A stretch of 64,000 bases of DNA. It comes from Bacteroidales bacterium. Lineage in GTDB: Bacteria > Bacteroidota > Bacteroidia > Bacteroidales > UBA10428. Position 1 is the stretch's first letter; the number at the start of each line of letters is the position of its first letter. A program made the position numbers and the translations under genes. The stretch is from NCBI GenBank assembly GCA_035299085.1, contig DATGXG010000013.1:186001-250000 (forward strand), given 5' to 3'. Under the pieces are notes generated by a model. It worked only from the letters and a program-made list of their open reading frames with translations. It had not been told where the DNA came from and searched no databases. This document shows positions 1-9,684 of this stretch, piece after piece.

Positions 1-2
1 CA

Positions 3-506
3 AATTGCAGTCCTGTTCCTGTAATCGTTTACAACGTACCGGGACGAACAGGCTCGAATATTTCGGCAGAGACCACTGTAAAGCTGGCTTCAGAATGTAA
101 ATCGATCATTGCGACCAAAGAGGCTTCCGGTAACCTTTCACAGGTCATGCAGATTATCCATACCAAACCGAAGGGATTCCTTGTAATTTCAGGGGATGAC
201 GCTCTTGCCCTTCCTATTATGGCGGTGGGTGGTTCAGGTGTGATTTCGGTATCCGCAAATGCTTATCCGGCTGAAATGTCAGCTATGATTCAGCATGCGT
301 TAAAAGGAGACTACAATAAAGCCTGTGCCATTCATTATAAATTGCTGGAGATTACCAATGCATTGTTTGAAGAAGGAAATCCATCAGGTATAAAGGCATT
401 GCTCGAAACCATGAAAATTTGCCAGAATAACCTGAGGCTACCGTTGGCTCCTGTTAGCGAGAAGCTTTTCAGCAAGATTGAATTATTGGCGAAGAAAGTC
501 AGGTAG
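3..506 (+). CDS. dapA: 4-hydroxy-tetrahydrodipicolinate synthase, C-terminal part (5' end outside window)
   Basis: The reading frame is open from the window edge to the TAG at 504-506, giving about 167 residues of a family that is usually near 290. The visible part begins just before the YNVPGRTG motif, which holds the active-site Tyr region, and continues to IIATKEASGN, whose Lys forms the Schiff base with pyruvate. Further on is the GGSGVISV segment of the (beta/alpha)8 barrel. The enzyme condenses pyruvate with aspartate semialdehyde at the start of the lysine/diaminopimelate pathway in the cytoplasm. The N-terminal third lies upstream of base 1. The first internal ATG (147) is not the true start because the catalytic motifs lie before it. 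The gene converges on secA, with a REP-like doublet between them. Confidence 0.93.
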   Translation, partial: NCSPVPVIVYNVPGRTGSNISAETTVKLASECKSIIATKEASGNLSQVMQIIHTKPKGFLVISGDDALALPIMAVGGSGVISVSANAYPAEMSAMIQHALKGDYNKACAIHYKLLEITNALFEEGNPSGIKALLETMKICQNNLRLPLAPVSEKLFSKIELLAKKVR

Positions 507-513
507 ATTCCTT

Positions 514-648
514 AATTGCCCCGGCCTTCAGGCCGGGGGAAAACAATACACACAGTTACTTACCGGGCTTTAGCCCATTCCGGCCTGTGGTCGCACGCTA
601 CAGATGCAGGTATTAATAATAGTCCCCGGCCTGAAGGCCGGGGCAATT
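514..648. repeat. REP-like doublet: two inverted GC-rich palindromes
   Basis: Two copies of a 24-25 bp unit lie in opposite orientation. The left copy (514-538) is AATTG followed by CCCCGGCC-TTCA-GGCCGGGG. The right copy (624-648) is its reverse complement. Each copy is itself a perfect 8-bp stem with a 4-nt loop. Between them is an imperfect inner hairpin around CCGGGCTTTAGCCC (about 563-577). The pair fills the gap between the convergent dapA and secA stops and could terminate both transcripts. The doublet form resembles REP/BIME elements mobilised by RAYT transposases, but no RAYT gene is visible here. Confidence 0.75.
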
Positions 649-651
649 CAA

Positions 652-3600
652 TTATGTTCTCTCCGCTACCTGTGCACCGTGGCAATGCTTATATTTCTTT
701 CCGCTGCCGCAGGGACAGGGATCATTTCTCCCGACTTTCTTTTCTACCCTTACCGGTTGCACATGTTCTTCTTTTTTGGCACCATCAGGCTGTCCGCTGC
801 CATCGGGTTTATACTCCTGCTTATTGGCAGCAAGCTGGCTGAAATCGGTTCTGCGCGGAGCCTGTGCTTTCTGAACTTCACTGGCATCGCGGATTGGCAG
901 CTGTCCACGGAGCAATATGCTTGATACTTCACGGTTGATCTTGTCGATCATTGTGCGGAAAAGTTCGAAAGATTCAAATTTATAAATCAGCAACGGATCT
1001 TTCTGCTCATATGTGGCCGTACGAACAGATTGCCTTAAGTCATCAAGTTCCCGCAGGTGTTCTTTCCAGGCTTCATCGATTGTTGTGAGAATAATTGATT
1101 TTTCAAACGACCTGCTTAACTCTTCGGCATTTGATTTATTTGCTTTTTCAAGATTGGTAAGAACGTTGTAAACCCTTGTTCCGTCGGTTATCGGGACCAC
1201 GATATTTTCATACACTTTGCCCTGTTTCTCATACACATCGCGGATAACAGGCAATGCCTGCCTTACGATATTGGCCTGTTTGCGCTGGTATGTTTCACGG
1301 ACAGTCTTATATATCCGTTCGGTAAGTTCTTCAGGGGATAACTGGGAGTATTCTTTGGGAGTTACAGGTGGTTCAACAGACAACTGTCGAAGCACGCTGA
1401 TCTTGAACTCATCAAAATCACCATTACCCTGCATCTGAGTCACAACACTTTCACAAACATCATACATCATATTGGCCACATCAACCTGGATGCGTTCCCC
1501 GTACAACGCATGCCTGCGCTTGGTGTAAATTACCTCGCGCTGCGAATTCATCACATCGTCATATTCAAGAAGGTGCTTACGGATTCCGAAGTTGTTTTCT
1601 TCAACCTTCTTTTGGGCTCTTTCGATAGACTGCGTAATCAGCTTTGCCTGTATGGGTTCGTTTTCGTTCCATCCCATTTTGGCCATCCATCCGGCAATTC
1701 GGTCGGATGCAAAGAGTCGCATCAGGTCATCCTCTAACGAAACATAGAATTGAGACGATCCCGGGTCGCCCTGTCGTCCTGCTCGACCTCTCAACTGCCT
1801 GTCAACGCGGCGTGATTCATGTCTTTCCGTACCAATGATGGCAAGTCCCCCTGCTTTTCTCACTTCCTCGCTCAGCTTGATATCCGTACCACGGCCGGCC
1901 ATGTTGGTGGCTATTGTAACGGTACCTGATTTACCGGCTTCAGCAACAATTTCTGCTTCACGCTGGTGCAGTTTTGCATTCAGCACATTATGCTTTATAC
2001 CTTTCATGCGGAGCATCTTGCTCAGCAATTCAGATATTTCAACTGAGGTTGTACCTACAAGGGATGGACGTCCCTGGTTGTGCAGGTTTACGATCTCGTC
2101 AATAACGGCATTGTATTTTTCACGTTTGGTGCGGTAAATCAAATCCTCACGATCTTCACGGACTACAGGCCGGTGGGTTGGAATAACCACCACATCAAGC
2201 TTATAAATATTCCATAACTCGCCTGCTTCCGTTTCAGCTGTACCAGTCATACCGGCAAGCTTGTGATACATTCTGAAATAATTCTGAAGTGTAATGGTTG
2301 CAAATGTCTGGGTCGCAGCTTCCACCTTCACCTTTTCTTTGGCTTCGATAGCCTGGTGAAGACCCTCGGAATACCTTCTTCCTTCAAGGATACGGCCGGT
2401 TTGCTCATCCACTATCTTAACCTTGTTATCCATCACCACGTAGTCGACATCGCGTTCAAACATGGTGTAGGCTTTCAGAAGCTGGTTTACTGTATGAATA
2501 CGGTCTGATTTAATAGCATAATCGGCAAGAAGTTTATCCTTGAAAGTCAGCTTTTCCTCAGCATTGAGGTTTCCTTTTTCAAGTTCTGCAATTTCGCTGC
2601 CTATATCAGGCATTACAAAAAAGTTGGGATCAGCAGCCGTTCCTGTAATCAGGTCAGTTCCCTTTTCAGTAAGTTCAACTGTATTTTGTTTTTCATCAAT
2701 TATGAAGAACAGATCATCAGTAACTACATGCATGTTTTTGCTGTTTTCCTGCATGTAGTAATTTTCGGTTTTAAGAACAAGGGCTTTATTTCCCTGTTCA
2801 CTCATGAACTTAATAAGGGGCTTGTATTTGGGAAGACCTTTGAACGACTGTAAAAGTTTATATCCGCCTTCATCATTTTTTCCTTCAGCAAGCAATTTTT
2901 TTCCCTCTGCCAAAAGATTAGTAACAAGGTTCCTCTGGGCAGTTACCAGTTTTTCAACCTGCGGTTTGAACTCATCAAACGACTGATCATCACCTTTAGG
3001 AATCGGACCTGATATAATTAACGGTGTACGGGCATCGTCAATCAACACAGAGTCAACCTCATCCACGATGGCATAATGATGCTTGCGCTGTACCAGATCA
3101 TTGGGAGTGTTGGCCATGTTATCACGCAGGTAGTCGAAACCGAATTCATTATTGGTTCCGTAAGTAATATCAGCCAGGTAAGCCTTTCTCCTGCTGTCAG
3201 AATTCGGCGTATGCTTGTCAATGCAATCAACAGACAGCCCGTGGAATTCGAAGATAGGGCCCATCCATTCGGAGTCGCGCTTGGACAGGTAATCGTTCAC
3301 TGTAACAATATGAACGCCCCTGCCGGCAAGGGCATTAAGAAATACAGGCAAGGTAGCTACAAGAGTTTTTCCTTCACCTGTAGCCATTTCAGAGATCTTT
3401 CCCTGGTGAAGAACCACCCCGCCGATCAGCTGCTGGTCATAATGAACCATATCCCATGTTATTGGGTTACCTCCTGCCAGCCAGGTATTCATGTACCGTG
3501 CCTTATCCCCTTCTATTTTAACGCTGTTTCGCTGAGAGGCCAGCAGTTTATCCATATCAGTGGCCGTAACTTCAAGGTACTGGTTTTCCTTAAACCTCCT

Positions 3601-3960
3601 GGCCGTTTCCTTCACAATGGAAAAGGCGACTGGCAGAACTTCATTTAAGGAATTCTCTATATCGCTAATAATCTCTTTTTCTATTTTATCTATTTCATGG
3701 TAAGCATCTTCCATTTTCTCCACATCCAGGTCACCTGCTTCGATCTGGTCCCGTAGATCCCGGATCTGTTCTTCCTGCTCTTTAACCGAATTCCTGACAT
3801 AATCTTTTATTTCAAGGGTTTTGGACCTCAATTCGTCATTCGATAATTTTTCAATTCCGGCATAGGCTTCACGAATCTTATCCAGCACAGGCAATATTTC
3901 TTTAATATCCCTTTGTGATTTACTTCCGAAGAACTTACTAAGAAAACTGTTTAAAGCCAT
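652..3960 (-). CDS. secA: Preprotein translocase ATPase SecA
   Basis: SecA is the motor ATPase that drives unfolded preproteins through SecYEG at the inner membrane. The start at 3960 gives [18 protein letters not shown], the usual SecA N-terminus; an in-frame ATG at 4011 adds 17 atypical residues. From 3960 the protein is 1102 residues, longer than the roughly 900 of E. coli, with an acidic helical insertion at about residues 60-105, as in other Bacteroidota. Walker A is GEGKT at 195-199 and the Walker B/DEAD-like motif is [13 protein letters not shown]. The helicase-like second nucleotide-binding domain includes NMAGRGTDI and [14 protein letters not shown]. The C-terminus carries a zinc-binding SEC-C motif ([13 protein letters not shown]). 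It lies downstream of icd with a 132-bp gap holding its own -7 box. Confidence 0.98.
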   Translation of the reverse strand: MALNSFLSKFFGSKSQRDIKEILPVLDKIREAYAGIEKLSNDELRSKTLEIKDYVRNSVKEQEEQIRDLRDQIEAGDLDVEKMEDAYHEIDKIEKEIISDIENSLNEVLPVAFSIVKETARRFKENQYLEVTATDMDKLLASQRNSVKIEGDKARYMNTWLAGGNPITWDMVHYDQQLIGGVVLHQGKISEMATGEGKTLVATLPVFLNALAGRGVHIVTVNDYLSKRDSEWMGPIFEFHGLSVDCIDKHTPNSDSRRKAYLADITYGTNNEFGFDYLRDNMANTPNDLVQRKHHYAIVDEVDSVLIDDARTPLIISGPIPKGDDQSFDEFKPQVEKLVTAQRNLVTNLLAEGKKLLAEGKNDEGGYKLLQSFKGLPKYKPLIKFMSEQGNKALVLKTENYYMQENSKNMHVVTDDLFFIIDEKQNTVELTEKGTDLITGTAADPNFFVMPDIGSEIAELEKGNLNAEEKLTFKDKLLADYAIKSDRIHTVNQLLKAYTMFERDVDYVVMDNKVKIVDEQTGRILEGRRYSEGLHQAIEAKEKVKVEAATQTFATITLQNYFRMYHKLAGMTGTAETEAGELWNIYKLDVVVIPTHRPVVREDREDLIYRTKREKYNAVIDEIVNLHNQGRPSLVGTTSVEISELLSKMLRMKGIKHNVLNAKLHQREAEIVAEAGKSGTVTIATNMAGRGTDIKLSEEVRKAGGLAIIGTERHESRRVDRQLRGRAGRQGDPGSSQFYVSLEDDLMRLFASDRIAGWMAKMGWNENEPIQAKLITQSIERAQKKVEENNFGIRKHLLEYDDVMNSQREVIYTKRRHALYGERIQVDVANMMYDVCESVVTQMQGNGDFDEFKISVLRQLSVEPPVTPKEYSQLSPEELTERIYKTVRETYQRKQANIVRQALPVIRDVYEKQGKVYENIVVPITDGTRVYNVLTNLEKANKSNAEELSRSFEKSIILTTIDEAWKEHLRELDDLRQSVRTATYEQKDPLLIYKFESFELFRTMIDKINREVSSILLRGQLPIRDASEVQKAQAPRRTDFSQLAANKQEYKPDGSGQPDGAKKEEHVQPVRVEKKVGRNDPCPCGSGKKYKHCHGAQVAERT

Positions 3961-4052
3961 TTTTGTAATTTTATAAATCAATATATACACCTGTGAAAGC
4001 CATCCGTTCACAACGGAAAATAAGCGACAGGCTGCCTTTATTTTTCAGGCAA

Positions 4053-4060
4053 CAAAATTA
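4053..4060 (-). promoter_or_regulatory. Putative -7 promoter box for secA
   Basis: Read on the minus strand this is TAATTTTG, a full match to the Bacteroidota -7 consensus TAnnTTTG. Transcription would start near 4047 and give a leader of about 87 nt before the secA ATG at 3960. I could not find a clear -33 TTTG. Confidence 0.5.
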
Positions 4061-4092
4061 TGAAAATACTTTGGATTGATTAATTCGTTTAT

Positions 4093-5319
4093 TCACATAT
4101 TCCTTACGATCTCTTCGCCGAACTCAGAACACTTCAATTTTGTAGCTCCTTCCATCAGCCTTTCGAAATCATAAGTAACCCGTTTGCGCTGTATCGCCCC
4201 TTTCAGTCCCTTATATATAAGGTCAGCGGCTTCGTTCCAGCCCATGTATTCGAACATCATGGCACCTGACAGGATAACCGATCCCGGATTCACCATATCC
4301 TTTCCGGCATATTTAGGAGCTGTTCCGTGTGTGGCTTCAAATACAGCATGCCCTGTGACATAATTGATGTTGGCGCCGGGCGCGATTCCTATTCCTCCCA
4401 CTATGGCAGCCAGTGCATCTGAAATATAATCGCCGTTAAGGTTCAGTGTGGCAATTACCGAATATTCGGCAGGCCTGGTCAGTATCTGCTGCAGAAAAGC
4501 ATCCGCTATTACATCTTTAATTGTGATTACTTTGTTTGTATGCGGATTTTTAAATGAGCACCACGGTCCGCCGTCAATTTCAACAGCACCAAATTCTCTT
4601 TTAGCAAGCTGATACCCCCAGTCGCGGAAACCCCCTTCGGTGAACTTCATAATATTTCCTTTATGAACGAGGGTCACAGAAGGTAAATCATGCTGAATGG
4701 CGTATTCAATGGCAGCCCTGATAAGTCTTTCAGAGCCCTCACTTGAAACAGGCTTAATGCCAATGGATGAAGATTCGGGAAACCTGATTTTGGTAACTTT
4801 CATCTCATTCCGAAGAAATTCAATCACCTTTTTCACTTCCGGAGAACCGTCCATCCATTCGATTCCTGCATAAATATCTTCTGCATTTTCCCTGAAAATA
4901 ACCATATCGGTTGTTGAAGGGTCTTTAACCGGAGATGGAACACCCTGGTAATAGCGTACGGGACGCAGACAAACATATAAGTCAAGGATCTGGCGGAGAG
5001 CGACGTTAAGCGAACGTATTCCGCCACCAACAGGTGTTGTAAGAGGACCTTTTATTGCTACCAGGCACTCCCTTATTGTATTGAGTGTTTCATCAGGTAA
5101 CCAGTTGCCGGTTTGATCAAATGCTTTTTGCCCGGCAAGGACTTCAAGCCATTCGATTTTCCGTTTACCGCTATAGGCGTTTTTTATCGCCGCATCAAAC
5201 ACATTTACAGATGCCGACCAAATGTCGGGTCCGGTACCGTCACCCTCAATAAAGGGGATAACGGGGTTATCTGGTACAATAAGTTTACCGTTCGATAGCG
5301 TTATTTTTTTTCCGTTCAT
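4093..5319 (-). CDS. icd: NADP-type isocitrate dehydrogenase
   Basis: This TCA-cycle enzyme oxidatively decarboxylates isocitrate to 2-oxoglutarate. The 408 residues match the length of the dimeric E. coli enzyme (416). [12 protein letters not shown] (about 99-110) contains the substrate-binding and, in E. coli, phosphorylatable Ser (Ser103 here) and the two Arg. The coenzyme segment [17 protein letters not shown] has the Lys and nearby residues typical of NADP specificity in the E. coli-like subfamily. The start ATG lies 12 bp after the dnaX stop, so the two genes are probably co-transcribed. Cofactor preference is inferred from the motif only. Confidence 0.95.
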   Translation of the reverse strand: MNGKKITLSNGKLIVPDNPVIPFIEGDGTGPDIWSASVNVFDAAIKNAYSGKRKIEWLEVLAGQKAFDQTGNWLPDETLNTIRECLVAIKGPLTTPVGGGIRSLNVALRQILDLYVCLRPVRYYQGVPSPVKDPSTTDMVIFRENAEDIYAGIEWMDGSPEVKKVIEFLRNEMKVTKIRFPESSSIGIKPVSSEGSERLIRAAIEYAIQHDLPSVTLVHKGNIMKFTEGGFRDWGYQLAKREFGAVEIDGGPWCSFKNPHTNKVITIKDVIADAFLQQILTRPAEYSVIATLNLNGDYISDALAAIVGGIGIAPGANINYVTGHAVFEATHGTAPKYAGKDMVNPGSVILSGAMMFEYMGWNEAADLIYKGLKGAIQRKRVTYDFERLMEGATKLKCSEFGEEIVRNM

Positions 5320-5331
5320 ACTGTTGGGCTT

Positions 5332-7119
5332 TTATTCGAGTTCAAGGTTTAATTTCTGACGGAATGCGACCAGTGCCGGGTTTTTCTCACTCAGGTATCT
5401 GAATTTTTCTTCACTGGTATAGAGCTTCTGCTGTTCGTTCTGAGGTGACTCAACGATACCGGCTTCAATCCGTATATCACCATTATGCATTTCACTCCTC
5501 AGGTATTTTTCAAGCTCATTTTTTGTATTGTTGTTGAAATCCTCAAGCTGAACCCTGTTGTTCATTTCGACAACAATAAGGCAATTTTCCGCAATTCTTG
5601 GTTCAACCTTCCTGAGGGTCACGGACATCCTGGGGCGTTCTTCCCTTAGTTTTTCCGAAAAAGCCATCCAGGCTATACGAAGCGTATCCATGTTGAGATC
5701 CTGTTTTTCAGTAATCACTGCTTCATCAAGCATATCAGGATCTTCAGAAATGGATTCGGTTTCCTCTACCTGTATCTTCGGTTTATTTACAACTGATTCG
5801 AGCGCCTGTTTAATGGATATTGTATGAGGAGCTGCGTCAGTAACCGCCTTTTTAGCTTCAGGAGGAGGAACTGATTTGTTTTGAATTTCAGGCACAGGAT
5901 CCGGCTTTTTCAAAGTCGGTTTCTGAACAACTTCAACCTTTTGTGTGACTGTATTACCACCGGCTCCGGGCTTTGCCAGTTCAGGAATAGCTATTCCGGT
6001 TGGTTCACTAACCGGCTTTTTTTTTTCGCTAACTATGTTGGATAGTCTGATTAAAGCCAGTTCAACGTGCAATCGTTGGTTTCTGCTAGCTTTGAATGTA
6101 AGCTCGCATTGGCTGCAGATTTCAAGCGCCGAAAACAGGAAATCGGCTTCACATTGCCGTGATTGATCACGATATCTTTTCTTCAGTACATCACTTACTT
6201 CAAGCAGTGAAAGCGTCGATTCATCACGGCTTACAAGTAGTTCCCTGAAATGTGATGAAAGTCCCCCGATAAAATTCTGTCCGTCAAATCCCTTTTGCAG
6301 AATTTCGTTAAAAAGCAACAGGGCTTGTGTGGCAGAACCTTCAAGAAAATATGAGGTCAGTTTGAAGTAGTATTCATAATCCAGCACATTCAGGTTATCC
6401 AGAACTTCATGGTACGTGATGTTGCGGTTCGAAAAGCTGGCGACCTGGTCAAATATCGACAACGCATCACGCATGGCTCCGTCTGCCTTGAGTGCAATAA
6501 CATTCAGGGCTTCTTCTTCATAAACGATATTTTCTTTTTTGGCAACACCAGCCAGGGATGCAACTATATCATCGACCCTGATTCGTTGAAAGTCAAAAAT
6601 CTGGCAACGTGAAAGAATTGTAGGAATTATTTTGTGCTTTTCGGTTGTTGCGAGTATAAAAATGGCATGCTCGGGTGGTTCTTCAAGCGTTTTGAGGAAT
6701 GCGTTAAAAGCCTGCTGTGAAAGCATGTGCACCTCGTCGATTATATATATGCTGTATTTTCCAACCTGCGGAATGATCCTGACTTTATCGATCAGGCTGC
6801 GGATATCATCAACCGAGTTATTGGATGCCGCATCAAGTTCATGTATATTGTATGAACGGGATTCGTTAAACGATTTGCAGGATTCGCATTGACCGCAGGC
6901 TTCGGTTTCCTCTGTAAGATTGAAGCAGTTGAGGGTGCGGGCAAAAATTCGTGCACAGGTGGTTTTGCCGACGCCCCGGGGTCCGCAGAATAAATAGGCA
7001 TGGGCTATATGACCTGACCGAATGGCATTCTTGAGCGTGTTGGTAACTGAAGGTTGCCCCACAACAGTATCAAAATGGTCAGGTCTGTATTTGCGTGCTG
7101 AAACAACGAAGTTACTCAT
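5332..7119 (-). CDS. dnaX: DNA polymerase III subunit gamma/tau
   Basis: This is the AAA+ clamp-loader subunit of the replicative polymerase holoenzyme. Residues 46-53 are the Walker A motif GPRGVGKT. The zinc site is Cys65, Cys75, Cys78 and Cys81. Walker B is DEVH at 128-131, and the sensor 1/SRC motif is SRCQIFDF. Residues from about 385 to 480 are a low-complexity, proline- and lysine-rich linker, followed by a C-terminal tau-like region, giving 595 residues in all. I saw no programmed-frameshift slippery A-run that would clearly produce a short gamma form. A TATCTTTG box 22 bp upstream supports this start. Confidence 0.96.
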   Translation of the reverse strand: MSNFVVSARKYRPDHFDTVVGQPSVTNTLKNAIRSGHIAHAYLFCGPRGVGKTTCARIFARTLNCFNLTEETEACGQCESCKSFNESRSYNIHELDAASNNSVDDIRSLIDKVRIIPQVGKYSIYIIDEVHMLSQQAFNAFLKTLEEPPEHAIFILATTEKHKIIPTILSRCQIFDFQRIRVDDIVASLAGVAKKENIVYEEEALNVIALKADGAMRDALSIFDQVASFSNRNITYHEVLDNLNVLDYEYYFKLTSYFLEGSATQALLLFNEILQKGFDGQNFIGGLSSHFRELLVSRDESTLSLLEVSDVLKKRYRDQSRQCEADFLFSALEICSQCELTFKASRNQRLHVELALIRLSNIVSEKKKPVSEPTGIAIPELAKPGAGGNTVTQKVEVVQKPTLKKPDPVPEIQNKSVPPPEAKKAVTDAAPHTISIKQALESVVNKPKIQVEETESISEDPDMLDEAVITEKQDLNMDTLRIAWMAFSEKLREERPRMSVTLRKVEPRIAENCLIVVEMNNRVQLEDFNNNTKNELEKYLRSEMHNGDIRIEAGIVESPQNEQQKLYTSEEKFRYLSEKNPALVAFRQKLNLELE

Positions 7120-7141
7120 GAGGCCATGAAATCATAAGCAG

Positions 7142-7149
7142 CAAAGATA
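7142..7149 (-). promoter_or_regulatory. Putative -7 promoter box for dnaX
   Basis: On the minus strand this reads TATCTTTG, a full TAnnTTTG match, and places the start of transcription near 7136, about 17 nt before the dnaX ATG. It would serve dnaX-icd. Confidence 0.55.
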
Positions 7150-7209
7150 CTGAATTCTGATTATTGAATAAGGGGTGTTGATAAAAACTGATACCGGATA
7201 CTGGATGCG

Positions 7210-7410
7210 CGTCATTGCGAGGAGCCAGACAAATCATTGATTATATCAGAGACATATGCGACGAAGCAATCTGCCCGAACAGGAAGAGCCTTGCCAAGAC
7301 ATAATATTGGCCAGAATGTCTTTGCGTCGTACTTCCTGTGCGGGCAGATTGCTTCGTCGACAAAAATTTTTACTATAATCGGTTGTTATTTCCCGCTCCT
7401 CGCAATGACG
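7210..7410. repeat. Palindromic intergenic repeat, copy A
   Basis: The element has perfect 16-bp terminal inverted repeats: CGTCATTGCGAGGAGC at 7210-7225 and its complement at 7395-7410. Inside is a second pair of arms, GCGACGAAGCAATCTGCCCG-like at about 7258-7277 and its complement at about 7341-7359. The whole can fold as one long interrupted hairpin. Two more copies occur at 29814-30024 and 53744-53970. It is non-coding and ends 6 bp from the stop codon of the DUF4097-like gene. It resembles a MITE or REP-type dispersed element with no transposase of its own. Confidence 0.85.
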
Positions 7411-7416
7411 CACGAG

Positions 7417-8502
7417 TTACTCCACCAGCCTGATATTCCCGTAATGAGAAGTAACCGACACGTCAGCTTTGGCAGCCTGGTCGGAGCCGACGAGACCGTT
7501 CAGCTTGGTTTCGTTGTTTTCATTTATCCGGTTCAGACGGGATTTACCTTCGGGATACGTGATATTGCAATACTTGGCATAAGCATCCAGGTGGTATGAT
7601 GCGGCAGGATCAATAGCCAGTTTGTACGTGCCGTAGCTGTTGTTTACTTTAATTCCTTCAAATGTCGGCGCAATGTGGTCAACTATAACATCGGTATATT
7701 TGGTGTCAACCTGAAGTTTCCCGGTTAGGGAGCCTATGTTAAAATGCCCGTAGGCAGCTGTGGTAACGAAATTTGAAAGTTTTTCAACTTCATAGGTGTC
7801 ATACTTGCTTTCACTTACAACTGAACTGCCGTTAGTGATGTACAGTTTCGAATATTTGCTGACGATGGCAAGTGCTTTGCTTTCGGTAATATTAAGCTTT
7901 GAGTACTTGATATCAGCTTCAATCCATTTGGTTTCCTGAATAGTACCGTTTGAATACGACAGGTATATTTTGGTGAGAGGCTGCTTTGAATCATGAAGTA
8001 TCTTATTGGCCGTAAGTTTGCCGTATTTCACATCGATTGTGGAAGTGGAAACAAGCTGATCAATAAATACATTGCCGTACTTGTTTGACAAGTAAAGAGG
8101 AAGCGTTTTAGGCATGGTGACCGTGTAATTTATCTGCAAATCCCTTCCCGACCCGGGGCCTCTGAAGAACTTACTCAAATCATCGCTGAAATCGGTCACT
8201 GCCTTTATTACATCATCTTCCTGTGATATATTGATATCGATCATATTAAGCAGCTCGTCTGCTCTTTCTTTTGAGCGCTCATGTACATTAATCACAATAT
8301 TGATTATTACCTGTGGATTTTCGCTGTTAACTATGTCGACGTTACCATACTTATTGAACAATTCAATACGAGTATTGGGATTCACCTGGAATTCCTTCTT
8401 GATTTCTTTAGTGAAATCACCATCCTGTGCCGCTAATGAAACTGTGATTACAGCTGCGATAATGAAAGCGGTCGTTCCCTTGTATTTTGCTAAGTTTCTC
8501 AT
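7417..8502 (-). CDS. Secreted DUF4097-like (putative adhesin-type beta-helix) protein
   Basis: The 361-residue protein begins with a signal peptide (hydrophobic core AFIIAAVITVSLAAQ, ending near residue 25). The rest is made of short repeated strands of the type NKYGNVxI, SYSNGTI, SKYSKLYI and NSYGTYKL, each about 20 residues. This suggests a right-handed beta-helix like the DUF4097/DUF2807 families that Bacteroidota often place after sigma/anti-sigma pairs. It follows the putative anti-sigma gene by 11 bp and is probably the third gene of that operon. No enzymatic motif is visible. The family call rests on repeat pattern and context. Confidence 0.7.
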   Translation of the reverse strand: MRNLAKYKGTTAFIIAAVITVSLAAQDGDFTKEIKKEFQVNPNTRIELFNKYGNVDIVNSENPQVIINIVINVHERSKERADELLNMIDINISQEDDVIKAVTDFSDDLSKFFRGPGSGRDLQINYTVTMPKTLPLYLSNKYGNVFIDQLVSTSTIDVKYGKLTANKILHDSKQPLTKIYLSYSNGTIQETKWIEADIKYSKLNITESKALAIVSKYSKLYITNGSSVVSESKYDTYEVEKLSNFVTTAAYGHFNIGSLTGKLQVDTKYTDVIVDHIAPTFEGIKVNNSYGTYKLAIDPAASYHLDAYAKYCNITYPEGKSRLNRINENNETKLNGLVGSDQAAKADVSVTSHYGNIRLVE

Positions 8503-8513
8503 GACTGTGCGTG

Positions 8514-9044
8514 TTAAAGAATTGTTTTTCCCGTTTCCTGTACCCGGCTGATCATCATATCAATGAATTCGATCTTAACCTGGTAATAATTAATGATGGC
8601 GCTCTGAACACGTTCATCATCAGGATTCTGTATAAAATCTTTTTTTATCGTGACTGCCTGTTTATCCATGCTTGACAATTCATCCATGATTTGCTGCTTC
8701 TGAGCTTTATCGGAGAATTTCAGGTCATTGAGTTTTGAGTAATACTCGTCAAGCTGTTTCGAATAATAACTTTCAGCTTCGCGAAGCTCCGGATTGCTAG
8801 TGGCAGTAATGTAGTTGTCCAGGCTTTTACTGAAGAAATTCAACTCACTGAAGGCGGCATAGGTAATCAAAAGGCCGGCAATCACAGCAGCAGCAATTCT
8901 GATAATATAATAATTTCTACCATGCAAAGGCCGAACCCCGGATTGAGCGAGCCTTTCTTCGAACCGGTCAAAATGACCGGCCAGGGGTTCCTCGGAATTG
9001 AAGTTTTCCTGGTTCCTGTAAATGTAATCATCCAAAGGCTTCAT
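8514..9044 (-). CDS. Single-span membrane protein, putative anti-sigma factor
   Basis: The 176-residue protein has a hydrophilic N-terminal cytoplasmic segment (residues 1-45, with FDRFEERLAQ), one transmembrane helix at about 47-68 (IIRIAAAVIAGLLITYAAF), and an extracytoplasmic helical region rich in Lys, Asp and Gln. It starts 2 bp after the stop of the ECF sigma gene. Position and topology fit an anti-sigma factor that holds the sigma at the membrane, but the classic zinc-finger anti-sigma HxxxCxxC motif is absent. Function is inferred from context. Confidence 0.6.
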   Translation of the reverse strand: MKPLDDYIYRNQENFNSEEPLAGHFDRFEERLAQSGVRPLHGRNYYIIRIAAAVIAGLLITYAAFSELNFFSKSLDNYITATSNPELREAESYYSKQLDEYYSKLNDLKFSDKAQKQQIMDELSSMDKQAVTIKKDFIQNPDDERVQSAIINYYQVKIEFIDMMISRVQETGKTIL

Positions 9045-9046
9045 TA

Positions 9047-9601
9047 CTATCTGGTTTTTAAAATTTCTGCCAATTTTTTCTTTGCCCTCGTAAGTTGTGA
9101 CCTTGAAGTGGATTCATTTATTTTCAGAATCATTGCTATCTCTTCATGGTCATAACCTTCAAAAAGCGAAAGTGAAAGAACGATCCGGAAACCATCAGGA
9201 AGGCTCTTCATTGCATTCCTTATCCGCTCAATCTGAAGGAATTCATCCGGTATTTCAGGTTCTGGCTCATAATAATCAACTGCGCCGGCATTCTTTTCAT
9301 TGATTTCTTCGAATTTTACTTTTCTGCTCCGAAGGACATCAATTGTTTTGTTGATTACAATTTTCTTCAGCCAGGAACCGAAACTCATCTCACCCTTGAA
9401 GGAATTGATTTTAAGGAATGCAGCAAGAAACGACTCCTGCATAATATCCTCAGCTTCAACCTGGTCATTGATCATGCGGTAGCAGGTACTATACATGGCT
9501 TTATAGTAAAGCCTGTAAATCTCACGTTGAGCAACTCTGTCACCGGCACGACAACGATCAATGAGTTCCTGATGAATCTGGTTACCTTTTTGTTCAATCA
9601 T
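9047..9601 (-). CDS. RNA polymerase ECF sigma-70 factor
   Basis: The 184-residue protein has the two-domain ECF layout. Region 2 is near residues 25-85 (YRLYYKAMYSTCYRMI, then DIMQESFLAAF). Region 4 is near 120-180 (LPDGFRIVLSLSLFEGYDHEEIA, followed by STSRSQLTRAKKKL, the promoter-recognition helix-turn-helix). It is the first gene of a tight three-gene operon with the membrane protein and the DUF4097-like protein. It would direct RNA polymerase to a small set of envelope-related promoters when the membrane partner releases it. The signal and target genes are unknown. Confidence 0.9.
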   Translation of the reverse strand: MIEQKGNQIHQELIDRCRAGDRVAQREIYRLYYKAMYSTCYRMINDQVEAEDIMQESFLAAFLKINSFKGEMSFGSWLKKIVINKTIDVLRSRKVKFEEINEKNAGAVDYYEPEPEIPDEFLQIERIRNAMKSLPDGFRIVLSLSLFEGYDHEEIAMILKINESTSRSQLTRAKKKLAEILKTR

Positions 9602-9684
9602 TTACTCATTCTAAGAGACGAAAGATTTTTAAACACGCTGCAAATTTTACTGAAAAATAATCATTTTCCTTTTCACGGGAACTT

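Noticed and set aside
516-924. Two overlapping plus-strand ORFs of about 107 residues
   Set aside because: They run through the REP-like doublet and the antisense strand of secA, with no protein-like composition.
3076-3648. A 190-residue plus-strand ORF
   Set aside because: It is wholly antisense to secA, whose motifs are complete, so it is a frame shadow.
7210-7410. Small coding gene in the palindromic element (for example the plus-strand ORF from 7237)
   Set aside because: The ORF follows the repeat and the antisense of the DUF4097-like gene; other copies of the element do not keep the frame.
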